Below are positions 1 through 6,352 of a stretch of DNA of 9,111 nt, one piece after another. The stretch lies in the NCBI GenBank assembly GCA_003152795.1, contig PMBA01000188.1, forward strand, positions 1,540 to 10,650. Direction: 5' to 3'. The position numbers were made by a program, and so were the translations under genes. Numbering within the stretch: position 1 is the stretch's first letter; each line of letters begins with the position of its first letter. Below the pieces are notes generated by a model that saw only the letters and a list, made by a program, of their open reading frames with translations, was not told where the DNA came from and did not search any database. The DNA comes from Acidobacteriaceae bacterium. Lineage in GTDB: Bacteria > Acidobacteriota > Terriglobia > Terriglobales > Acidobacteriaceae.

Positions 1-627
1 AATCTGACGGCGATTCCCGCGGGCGCGTCGCTCGGCCAGGTGGTTGCTTTTGACACCGGCCCCGGCAACATGGTGGTCGATGCGGTGATGGAAGAGCTTT
101 TTGGACGGCGCTACGACCGCGATGGCAGAGTCGCGGCCTCGGGACGCGTACTGGATGGCGTGATTGCGCGGTTGCTGCGCGCGCGCTTTTTCCGGCAGAA
201 GCCTCCGCGAACGGCGGGGCGCGAGGAATTTGGCCGCGAGTACGCAGGACGATTTATTCAGATCTGCCACGGCGCCAGCAAACCCGACGTGGTAGCGACG
301 GCGACGGCGCTGACAGCGCGGTCGATTGCCGATGCCGTCGCGCGCTTCGTGTTGCCGCGATTCGGAGTTCGGCGACGCGATCACGAAATGATTGTCTCGG
401 GGGGAGGCGCGAAGAATCCGACGCTGATTGCCATGTTGCGCGATGAAATCGCAGCCCTGGGGATTGAACTGCATTTCTCGGACGAGTTCGGAATTCCGGC
501 GGAAGCGAAAGAGGCCGTGGCATTTGCCCTGCTGGCCCATGAGACGTGGCATCGGCGGCCCAGCAATGTGCCGTCGGCTACGGGAGCAAAGCGGGCGGCG
601 ATTTTGGGGAAGATCTCGTATGCGTAA
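1..627 (+). CDS. anmK: Anhydro-N-acetylmuramic acid kinase, C-terminal part (5' end outside window)
   Basis: AnmK is a cytoplasmic kinase that uses ATP to open the 1,6-anhydro ring of anhydro-MurNAc, giving MurNAc-6-phosphate for peptidoglycan recycling. The reading frame is already open at base 1 and 208 residues are visible, a little over half of a normal protein of about 370-390 residues. Family signatures are clear: FDTGPGN at visible residues 17-23, whose Asp is probably the catalytic base; a TGREEFG-like segment near residues 72-78; the nucleotide-site motif SGGGAKNP; and the C-terminal block IPAEAKEAVAFALLAHETW followed by NVPSATGA and ILGKI, as in the E. coli and Pseudomonas enzymes. 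The TAA stop at 625-627 overlaps the first ATG of the solute-binding gene by 8 bases, which suggests translational coupling. The ASKHA-fold kinase assignment is secure; only the missing N-terminus is unseen. Confidence 0.96.
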   Translation, partial: NLTAIPAGASLGQVVAFDTGPGNMVVDAVMEELFGRRYDRDGRVAASGRVLDGVIARLLRARFFRQKPPRTAGREEFGREYAGRFIQICHGASKPDVVATATALTARSIADAVARFVLPRFGVRRRDHEMIVSGGGAKNPTLIAMLRDEIAALGIELHFSDEFGIPAEAKEAVAFALLAHETWHRRPSNVPSATGAKRAAILGKISYA

Positions 628-2245
628 GGCGGGAGCGCGAGCGCGCGCGAAAAACAGGTCCTTCGCTTCGCTCAGGATGACAACTCTTTTCAGGGCGACA
701 AGCTTGTTCAGGATGACAAGTTGTTTCAGGGTGACAATTCTGTTGGGGTTGCTTGGCGGATTCGTGTTGCTTCTGCTCTCCTGCGCACAACCTCCCGACC
801 CCAACACGCTGGTCATGATCATCGAAAGCAGCCCCACCGACCTTGACCCTCGAGTGGGCCTCGATGCACAGTCGGCGCGGATTGACGAGCTTATTTTTGA
901 TGCGCTGCTGACCCGGGACGAGCACTTCAATGTTCAACCTGGACTGGCCGAGCGTTGGGAGATTCCGGACCCGCTGACCTACGTCTTCCATCTGCATCGC
1001 GGCGTCACTTTTCACGATGGGCGTCCGCTGACCTCGCGCGATGTGAAGTGGACTTTCGACTCCCTGCTCCAGGGAAAACTTCGCAGCACAAAAACCGCGA
1101 CCTATCGTTTCGTGGATCGCATCGATGCGCCCGACGAGTTCACCGTGGTCTTTCATCTGAAAGAAGCCTACGCCAGCCTGCTGTGGAATCTCTCGGAAGG
1201 CGCGATCGGCATCGTGCCCTACGGTGCGCTCGGCGAGATGACGAGAAAGCCGATTGGATCGGGGCCTTTCAAGTTTGTGGACGCGGAACAGGACAAGGAA
1301 GTCATCCTGGAGCGGAATGACCGATACTGGGGAGCAAAGCCTCCCCTTTCTCGCGTACGCTTCACGATTGTGCCGGATGCCACGACGCGCGCCCTGGCGC
1401 TGCGCAAGGGCAGCGCCGATGTTGCGATCAACGCGTTAACTCCTGACACGGTGTTGGCGCTGGAGAGCGAATCGAACCTGCGGATCGAGCGCGGACCGGG
1501 AACGATCCTCGCTTACATCGGGTTTAATCTCCGCGACCCCGTGCTCCGCGATGTGCGCGTGCGGCAGGCAATTGCTTGCGCGGTTAACCGGGGTCCACTT
1601 CTGCAATACATCTGGCGCGGTTTTGCGCAGCCCGCATCGAGTATCCTGCCGGTCCAGAGTTGGGCGTACGCTCCCCAGGCAAACGGGTTCACATACAATC
1701 CGAATAAGGCGCGGCAACTGCTCGACGCGGCGGGCTATGGTTTGCGTGACGGCGTGCGCTTTCATCTCACCATGAAGACCTCGACCGAGGAGAGCACGCG
1801 GCTGCTGGCGGCCGTTCTGCAGCAGCAGTTGCGGGAGGTGGGGATCGCGCTGGATATTCGCACCTTTGAGTTCGCCACGTTCATGGCCGATGTCACCAGC
1901 GGCGCCTTCCAGTTTTATTCGTTGCGTTGGATCGGGAACGAAGATCCCGACATTTTTGACACGGTTTTTCACAGCAGAAATTTTCCTCCGGCGGGAAGGA
2001 ACCGCGGTTTCTATTCCAATCCCCGCATCGATAACCTGATCGACCGAGCCCGCGGTGAGACCGATCAGAATATCCGCAAAGGGCTGTACGTCGAGGTTCA
2101 GGAAATCCTGGCGCAAGATGTGCCCTCGATCAATCTCTGGTACTTCGATAACGTGCTTGTGCACACAAAGCGGGTGCGCAATCTGACCCTCAATCCGTCG
2201 GGAAACTACGACTTTCTGAAGACCGCTGAGATCACTCCCCGGTAG
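620..2245 (+). CDS. Family-5 extracellular solute-binding lipoprotein (peptide-type ABC transporter)
   Basis: This is a periplasmic binding protein of the SBP_bac_5 (DppA/OppA, cluster C) family, which usually delivers peptides to an ABC permease. From ATG 620 it is 541 residues. Visible family marks are LDPRVGLDAQ near the mature N-terminus, YVFHLHRGVTFHDGRPLTSRDV with WTFDSLL, GSGPFKFV, NDRYWG, and RVRQAIACAVNR in the second lobe. A lipobox LLSC follows the hydrophobic stretch ILLGLLGGFVLLLL; its Cys codon is 782-784, giving a mature lipoprotein of about 487 residues. The start is uncertain. ATG 620 has a purine-rich GGGGAAG upstream and overlaps anmK, but it gives an overlong 54-residue leader. 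ATG 713 gives a typical 23-residue signal peptide, and ATG 677 and GTG 731 are also in frame. The difference is encoded by an 18-bp tandem array. No permease or ATPase gene is in view. A role in taking up murein peptides is inferred from anmK only. Confidence 0.9.
   Translation: MRKAGARARAKNRSFASLRMTTLFRATSLFRMTSCFRVTILLGLLGGFVLLLLSCAQPPDPNTLVMIIESSPTDLDPRVGLDAQSARIDELIFDALLTRDEHFNVQPGLAERWEIPDPLTYVFHLHRGVTFHDGRPLTSRDVKWTFDSLLQGKLRSTKTATYRFVDRIDAPDEFTVVFHLKEAYASLLWNLSEGAIGIVPYGALGEMTRKPIGSGPFKFVDAEQDKEVILERNDRYWGAKPPLSRVRFTIVPDATTRALALRKGSADVAINALTPDTVLALESESNLRIERGPGTILAYIGFNLRDPVLRDVRVRQAIACAVNRGPLLQYIWRGFAQPASSILPVQSWAYAPQANGFTYNPNKARQLLDAAGYGLRDGVRFHLTMKTSTEESTRLLAAVLQQQLREVGIALDIRTFEFATFMADVTSGAFQFYSLRWIGNEDPDIFDTVFHSRNFPPAGRNRGFYSNPRIDNLIDRARGETDQNIRKGLYVEVQEILAQDVPSINLWYFDNVLVHTKRVRNLTLNPSGNYDFLKTAEITPR
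654..743 (+). repeat. 18-bp tandem array inside the 5' end of the solute-binding gene
   Basis: Four clear units begin at 672, 690, 708 and 726, each starting TCAGG and continuing (A/G)TGACAA or GCGACAA. A more diverged unit (654-671, ACAGG then CTTCGCTTCG) precedes them. Positions 657-681 match, as I recall, a widely dispersed intergenic repeat whose reverse strand spuriously reads HPERSEGP; that recognition is from memory. The period equals six codons, so the array is read in frame as repeats of the type LFRMTS. Three of the four units put an in-frame ATG or GTG directly after CAGG (677, 713, 731). Confidence 0.85.
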
Positions 2246-2261
2246 CCAGCAGCCAGTAGCC
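2241..2261 (+). repeat. 7-bp tandem array holding the stop codon of the solute-binding gene
   Basis: Three heptads read GGTAGCC, AGCAGCC and AGTAGCC, and the following bases (GG) begin a fourth that decays. The TAG stop of the solute-binding gene (2243-2245) is part of the first unit. A heptad period shifts frame at every unit. Confidence 0.7.
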
Positions 2262-2325
2262 GGTTTTCCCCGTGATAACATCGAACGTCGGGTGGAACCT
2301 GACCGGAAGCAGTCTTGTTCCCGAA

Positions 2326-2367
2326 AACTGAGAACCGAGAACTGAGAACTCCCCCCTGAGACCTGAT
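2326..2367 (+). repeat. 7-bp tandem array running up to the ymdB start codon
   Basis: Six heptads stay in one register: AACTGAG (2326), AACCGAG (2333), AACTGAG (2340), AACTCCC (2347), CCCTGAG (2354) and ACCTGAT (2361). One C separates the last unit from the TTG start at 2369. The array occupies the position of the ribosome-binding site and no good Shine-Dalgarno sequence is visible in it. Confidence 0.7.
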
Positions 2368-2368
2368 C

Positions 2369-3160
2369 TTGAAAATCCTTTTTATCGGTGACATTTTTGG
2401 CCGGCCCGGGCGCAACATCGTAAAAGACCGGCTGCCCCACCTCCGCCAGCAGCACGCTCTCGACCTGGTCATCGCCAACTGCGAAAATGCCGCGGCTGGC
2501 TTCGGCATCACGCCCCCGCTCGCCGAAGAGCTCTTCGACCTCGGCATCGACGTGATGACCACCGGCAACCACGTCTGGGACAAACGCGAGATCATCGAAT
2601 ACTTCCAAATGGCCGACGGCAACCCCCATAGTCCAGCCCGCCGCTTGCTGCGGCCCGCGAATTTCCCCCAGAACCTGCCCGGTTGGGGAGTCTACGAAGG
2701 CCAGAAGAACGGCATCGCGTATGCCGTCGTCAATCTTCAGGGCCGCGTGTTCATGGGCTCGTGCGACGATCCCTTTCGTTATGCCGATCGGCTTCTGGAA
2801 CAGATTAAGGCGAAAATCGTCTTTGTCGACTTCCACGCCGAGGCGAGTTCGGAAAAAGTTGCCTTCGGATGGTATCTCGACGGCCGCGTCACCGCCGTGG
2901 TGGGAACCCACACCCACATACCCACGGCGGATGAAACCATTCTGCCGAAGGGTACTGCCTACATCACCGACGTCGGCATGACTGGGCCTTACGACAGCGT
3001 CATCGGCGTGAAAAAAGAATTAGTGATTGAGAGGTTTCTCAGCGGGATGCCGGCGCGCTTCGAAGCCGCCAACGGCGACGTCCGGCTGTGCGCCGTCGTG
3101 GTCGAGTGCGATGATCATAGCGGCCGCGCCACAAAGATGGAACGGCTGATGCTGCGCTAG
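2369..3160 (+). CDS. ymdB: YmdB-family metallophosphoesterase (TIGR00282 type)
   Basis: The protein has 263 residues, the usual size for the family. The product is a cytoplasmic dimetal phosphodiesterase; the Bacillus subtilis homologue hydrolyses 2',3'-cyclic nucleotides and affects biofilm and motility decisions. The metal-binding set is complete and spaced as in the family: D8 in KILFIGDIFGRPGR, E39-N40 in ANCENAA, N67-H68 in GNHVWDK, H156 in DFHAEASSEK, and H181/H183 in GTHTHIPTADE. The blocks RPANFPQNLPG, NLQGRVFM and LPKGTAYITDVGMTGPYDS are also typical. A small loop, MADGNPHSPARR (about residues 81-92), looks longer than in Bacillus. The start is TTG 2369, chosen because KILFIGD should sit at the very N-terminus; no strong ribosome-binding site precedes it. 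The 123-base gap behind it is mostly repeats. The biological role in this organism is not shown by its neighbours. Confidence 0.95.
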   Translation: MKILFIGDIFGRPGRNIVKDRLPHLRQQHALDLVIANCENAAAGFGITPPLAEELFDLGIDVMTTGNHVWDKREIIEYFQMADGNPHSPARRLLRPANFPQNLPGWGVYEGQKNGIAYAVVNLQGRVFMGSCDDPFRYADRLLEQIKAKIVFVDFHAEASSEKVAFGWYLDGRVTAVVGTHTHIPTADETILPKGTAYITDVGMTGPYDSVIGVKKELVIERFLSGMPARFEAANGDVRLCAVVVECDDHSGRATKMERLMLR

Positions 3161-3257
3161 AGGCTTGGTGGCAGGAGTTCCGCTGGTTACGGCCGTAGTT
3201 CCCTATCGTGTATTTCTGGTGCAAGACAGCAGAGCCGCGGCATTCTATAGTAGGAAT

Positions 3258-5087
3258 ATGCGATGGTTGCTCGCAGGAGTCTTCGGCCTGGCGGCGGCGT
3301 GTCTAGCCGCCGGCACCCCAGCGGCTACGCCATCGCTTTGCTCCAATTCCAAGGGTGCGCCCGCCTGCCAGGGTCCGGCCAAAGACCTCAAGGCCGCCCG
3401 CCAGGCTTTCGCCCGCGCCCTCAAACTTGAGAAATCGCAAAACCTCGACCAGGCGTTTTATGAATTCGAGGAAGCCTCGCGCCTGGTCCCGCAAAACGTG
3501 GAGTACCTGACCGCGCGCGAGATGACGCGACAGCATCTGGCCGGGATGCATCTGGAACGCGGAAACCGCGACCTTCTCGATGGCCGGCAAGTGGAAGCGC
3601 TGGCCGAGTTCCGAACCGCGCTGAACCTGGATCCGCAAAACGAATTCGCCCAGCAACGCATCGGCGACGCCCTGGGGCCGGCGCCGGTGCGCGCCGCCAG
3701 TCCGCCGCAAATGGTCGCGAGCGCCGACGTGATCACCGCCAAACCAATGGACGTGATTCATATCATCCACTACCGCGGCGACTCGCGCGGCCTGCTCTCC
3801 GCCGTCGCCACCAGCTATGGCCTGACCGTAATCTTCGACGATACCTTTCCCAGCCGCCGGGTGCGTTTCGATATCGACAATGCCGACTTCGCCACCGCGA
3901 TCCGCGCCGCCTCCGCCGCCACCAAGAGCTTCAGCGTCGCGGTGGAAGACAAAGTGCTTTTTGCCAGCGCCGACACCGCCGACAATCACCGCCTCTACGA
4001 CCGCATGGGCATGCGTTCGTTTTACGTCTCCGGCGGCGGTTCCCAGGATCTGAACGAACTCATGAACTCGCTGCGGACGCTGTTTGAGTTCAAGTTCGCC
4101 AGCCTCAACGCCGCCTCCAGCACCATCACCCTGCGCGGCCCCCAAGCCGCACTCGAAGCCGCTACCCAGTTTCTGGGACAACTGGATAGCCCTCGCCCGG
4201 AAGTGATGTTCGATCTTAAAGTCTTCCAGGTCAGCCACACCTACATGCGGAATATGGGAATACACGTCCCCAACCAGTTCAACCTGTTCAACATTCCGGT
4301 CTCCGCCCTCGCCGCTCTCGGCGGACAAAATATCCAGGCGCTCATCAACCAACTGATCGCCTCCGGCGGCATCAACCAGGCCGGCAATCAAACCATCGCC
4401 GCCCTGCTGGCACAGTTGCAGAGCCAGCAAAACTCGATTTTCAGCCAGCCGGTCGCGACCTTCGGCGGCGGCCTCACGCTTATGGGCCTGAGCCTCGACC
4501 AACTCTCCGCCGCGCTCTCCTTGAATGAGAGTTCCGTTCGCTCTCTCGATCACGTCCACCTGCGCGCTTCCCAGGAGAAGGAAGCCACCTTTAAGCTGGG
4601 ATCGCGCTATCCCATCCTCAACGCCAGCTTTGCTCCCATTTACAACAATCCCGCCATCTCCCAGGCCATCGGAAATCAGTCCTTCACCTCGGCTTTTCCT
4701 TCCGTCAATTATGAGGACATCGGCCTCACGCTCAAGGCCAAACCGCTGGTTCACAACAATTCCGACGTGGCTCTCGAACTGGAGGTCCAGTTCCGCACAC
4801 TCGGAAGCACCAGCTCCAATGGCATTCCAGTAATTTTTAATCGCGAGTACAAAGGCGGAATCCTGCTCAAGGAAGGGGAACCGGCGGTGATTGCGGGAAT
4901 GATCACCAAATCGGATCAGAAGAGCCTGAGTGGGTTGCCCGCGTTCTCCAGGATCCCGGGCTTCGGCGTTCTCACATCGCAGAATTCGAAACAGGAAGAG
5001 GACGATGAACTGCTCATCCTGATTACGCCCTACATCATCCGCGGCCCCGAACGAACCGAGGCCCCGGAAATCTGGATCGGAAAGTAA
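3258..5087 (+). CDS. TPR-containing secretin-like outer-membrane protein (type II/III secretion or type IV pilus secretin superfamily)
   Basis: This is a 609-residue exported protein of the secretin superfamily, whose members form gated outer-membrane rings for secretion systems or pili. ATG 3258 gives a signal-like N-terminus (RWLLAGVFGLAAACLAAG); Cys15 could be a weak lipobox cysteine. AGGA lies just upstream but unusually close. Domains in order: TPR-like helices at about 44-140 (QAFYEFEEASRLVPQN and EALAEFRTALNLDPQN); an STN/N0-like domain at about 164-235; an N1-like domain at about 255-315; a Gln/Asn-rich stretch at about 338-395; and the secretin core at about 430-598. The core ends in the hallmark GLPAFSRIPGFGVL (compare VPxLGxIPxLGxLF) and DDELLILITPYII. 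A TTG at 3165 is in frame but gives no better leader. No GspE/PilB ATPase, platform protein or pilin is adjacent, so the partner system is unknown. The gap behind ymdB is only 97 bases. Confidence 0.88.
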   Translation: MRWLLAGVFGLAAACLAAGTPAATPSLCSNSKGAPACQGPAKDLKAARQAFARALKLEKSQNLDQAFYEFEEASRLVPQNVEYLTAREMTRQHLAGMHLERGNRDLLDGRQVEALAEFRTALNLDPQNEFAQQRIGDALGPAPVRAASPPQMVASADVITAKPMDVIHIIHYRGDSRGLLSAVATSYGLTVIFDDTFPSRRVRFDIDNADFATAIRAASAATKSFSVAVEDKVLFASADTADNHRLYDRMGMRSFYVSGGGSQDLNELMNSLRTLFEFKFASLNAASSTITLRGPQAALEAATQFLGQLDSPRPEVMFDLKVFQVSHTYMRNMGIHVPNQFNLFNIPVSALAALGGQNIQALINQLIASGGINQAGNQTIAALLAQLQSQQNSIFSQPVATFGGGLTLMGLSLDQLSAALSLNESSVRSLDHVHLRASQEKEATFKLGSRYPILNASFAPIYNNPAISQAIGNQSFTSAFPSVNYEDIGLTLKAKPLVHNNSDVALELEVQFRTLGSTSSNGIPVIFNREYKGGILLKEGEPAVIAGMITKSDQKSLSGLPAFSRIPGFGVLTSQNSKQEEDDELLILITPYIIRGPERTEAPEIWIGK

Positions 5088-5095
5088 GTCTCGAT

Positions 5096-5135
5096 CATTG
5101 AGCCATTAAATCGTTGAGCCATTGAATCATTGAAA
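5096..5135 (+). repeat. 8-bp tandem array (CATTGANN) after the secretin stop
   Basis: Five units begin at 5096, 5104, 5112, 5120 and 5128: CATTGAGC, CATTAAAT, CGTTGAGC, CATTGAAT and CATTGAAA. The array begins eight bases after the secretin TAA. Every unit keeps a stop (TGA, or TAA in the second), and the 8-base period places these in all three frames. Positions 5120-5131 are the exact reverse complement of a 12-mer in the facing array at 5205-5216. Confidence 0.85.
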
Positions 5136-5200
5136 GCCGCCAGCCGGTGAATCGACTCACCTCTGCAACCGGACCTCTTTCCTGCACAATTTCTTTGGAC
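5136..5200. other. Spacer between the two facing 8-bp arrays in the convergent intergenic region
   Basis: This 65-base stretch lies between the convergent secretin and Dsb-like genes. I see no gene in it. A weak GGTGA/TCACC hairpin occurs near 5147-5162, but no T-run follows it on either strand that would make a convincing intrinsic terminator. Confidence 0.5.
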
Positions 5201-5264
5201 TCCGAATGATTCAATGTCTCAATGTCTAAATGATTCAATGACTAAATGCTTCAATGACTCACTG
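5201..5264 (-). repeat. 8-bp tandem array overlapping the stop of the Dsb-like gene
   Basis: Eight units of NNTCAATG type on the plus strand start at 5201, 5209, 5217, 5225, 5233, 5241, 5249 and 5257; read on the minus strand they are CATTGANN. This is the same family as the array after the secretin, in opposite orientation. The TGA stop of the Dsb-like gene (5261-5259) is inside the last unit. Seven of eight units carry TGA or TAG on the minus strand. The 12-mer AATGATTCAATG occurs at 5205-5216 and again at 5229-5240. Confidence 0.85.
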
Positions 5265-6176
5265 CTTCTCCTGGCTTGCCAGAAAGTCAGTAATTTTCTT
5301 CAACAAATCGAGTGGCGCCCCCCCAGGTACATTCCGTCCGTTGATGAACAGCGTCGGAGTGCCGGTCACGCCCACCGACCTGCCCAGCGCGGCCGAGGCC
5401 TCGACTCTCGCCTTGGTCTCCGGCTTGACGGCGCAAACGGCGATCTCGTCGCCATTCGCGCCCGATGCGGTCGCGATCGCCTTCAGCTTGTCATCGGCGT
5501 TGGCCTCGGTGATGTTCGCCTGCTCGTCAAATGCCTTCTGAATAAACTTCCAGACGGCATCGTTCGAAGCGCGTCCCACGCAATCGACATAGCCAGCCGC
5601 TTTCTCGGCCCAGTTGTGCGCGGGCAGAGGAAAATTCTGGAAAACGAAGTGCGCCTCCGGCTCCTGGGCCATCAACTGATCGATCACCGGGGCCGCCTTC
5701 GCACAATGCGGACATTGCATATCGCTGAACTCCACAATCGTCACTGGAGCCTTGGCCGGGCCCTTTGCGGGACCGTTCACGCCCTTTTCCAGCTTGACGC
5801 GGGCTTCCTCAAATGGCTTCGCTCCGAAGGGCAGCACGTCGCCGGTAATTGCATGCTTGCCGTCTGAGCTCACCAGCAACCGGTTCGGGTTCGAGCCCTG
5901 CGCGTTCGTAATTACCACCAGGACCTCCGCCAGCCCCGGCACCTCCGACGGCCGAATCTCATTCACCTTCCAGGTGATCGTGGCATCGTACCCGAACATC
6001 TGGAACAGAAAGGAATTCACCGTGTCTTCGGTGGGCAGAACCGTTGCCACTTCCGCGGCAACCGGAGCCGCCGCAGGCTTGGCCACCGCTTTTACAGGGT
6101 GGGCGGGTTGGGTTTGAGCGATGGCGCTGCCGGACAACAGAACAGCAGCAAGAAGTGTGCGATGGATGGGTCTCAT
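5259..6176 (-). CDS. Exported DsbA-like thiol-disulfide oxidoreductase (thioredoxin fold, CPHC)
   Basis: This 305-residue protein acts outside the cytoplasm, probably making or rearranging disulfides in periplasmic proteins. The N-terminus RPIHRTLLAAVLLSGSAIA followed by Q21 is a signal peptide. An Ala/Pro-rich linker follows (about 25-45). A region at about 48-125 contains LLVSSDGKHAITGDVLPFG, loosely reminiscent of the DsbC N-terminal domain. The Thioredoxin_4/DsbA domain occupies about 140-302. The active site is CPHC at 155-158 in VEFSDMQCPHCAKAAP, and the cis-Pro loop is TGTP with P274, in GVTGTPTLFINGR. Extra cysteines C199 and C248 could form a second disulfide. ATG 6176 was chosen for the signal peptide; the upstream Shine-Dalgarno is weak. 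The gene lies 164 bases downstream of nadE on the same strand and converges on the secretin. A link to folding of the secretin or other envelope proteins is only inference. Confidence 0.92.
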   Translation of the reverse strand: MRPIHRTLLAAVLLSGSAIAQTQPAHPVKAVAKPAAAPVAAEVATVLPTEDTVNSFLFQMFGYDATITWKVNEIRPSEVPGLAEVLVVITNAQGSNPNRLLVSSDGKHAITGDVLPFGAKPFEEARVKLEKGVNGPAKGPAKAPVTIVEFSDMQCPHCAKAAPVIDQLMAQEPEAHFVFQNFPLPAHNWAEKAAGYVDCVGRASNDAVWKFIQKAFDEQANITEANADDKLKAIATASGANGDEIAVCAVKPETKARVEASAALGRSVGVTGTPTLFINGRNVPGGAPLDLLKKITDFLASQEKQ

Positions 6177-6229
6177 ATTTTGAAATTCAATTGAAACTCG
6201 ATTGTTACAAAAACCGGCGGAGTTGTCAT

Positions 6230-6261
6230 TTCCGAGATCTTGATATTCCGAGCTCTTGATG
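6230..6261 (-). repeat. Two 16-bp direct repeats upstream of the Dsb-like gene
   Basis: TTCCGAGATCTTGATA (6230-6245) is followed at once by TTCCGAGCTCTTGATG (6246-6261), two mismatches in sixteen. They lie about 54-85 bases upstream of the Dsb-like ATG. Each contains a six-base palindrome (AGATCT, GAGCTC). They could be a regulatory site or just another boundary repeat. Confidence 0.6.
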
Positions 6262-6352
6262 ACGGGAAAGCCGCCCGGCTCGGCCCGGCCGTCAAACCGC
6301 CGAGTCGCAAAGCGCCCGTCTCTCCATCGCGGTCGCGGCGCTAGAGCTCGGA
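6247..6352 (-). terminator. Nested inverted repeats between nadE and the Dsb-like gene, possible terminator or attenuator
   Basis: Three nested pairs are visible: TCCGAGCTCT (6247-6256) with AGAGCTCGGA (6343-6352, overlapping the nadE stop); GACGGG (6261-6266) with CCCGTC (6315-6320); and CTCGGC (6279-6284) with GCCGAG (6299-6304). RNA from nadE could fold here. There is no clear U-run after the stem, so intrinsic termination is uncertain. Confidence 0.35.

Noticed and set aside
1436..2917. A 493-codon open frame on the minus strand opposite the solute-binding and ymdB genes
   Set aside because: It spans two well-supported genes and their repeat-filled gap and shows no family motif.
3246..3251. 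TATAGT as a -10 box for the secretin gene
   Set aside because: It lies only seven bases before the ATG and no matching -35 is evident at the right distance.
3303..4754. A 483-codon open frame on the minus strand opposite the secretin gene
   Set aside because: Its composition is that of an antisense frame in GC-rich DNA (Gly-, Glu- and Val-rich, no domain), and the plus-strand secretin motifs are unambiguous.
5096..5264. CRISPR array
   Set aside because: The units are 8 bases and contiguous, without unique spacers, and no cas gene is present.
5214..5867. A 217-codon plus-strand open frame beginning in the 8-bp array
   Set aside because: Its first codons are the repeat itself and the rest is antisense to the clearly exported CPHC protein.
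6190..6215. Promoter with TTGTAA as -35 for the Dsb-like gene
   Set aside because: No acceptable -10 hexamer follows at 16-18 bases, so the match is too weak to call.
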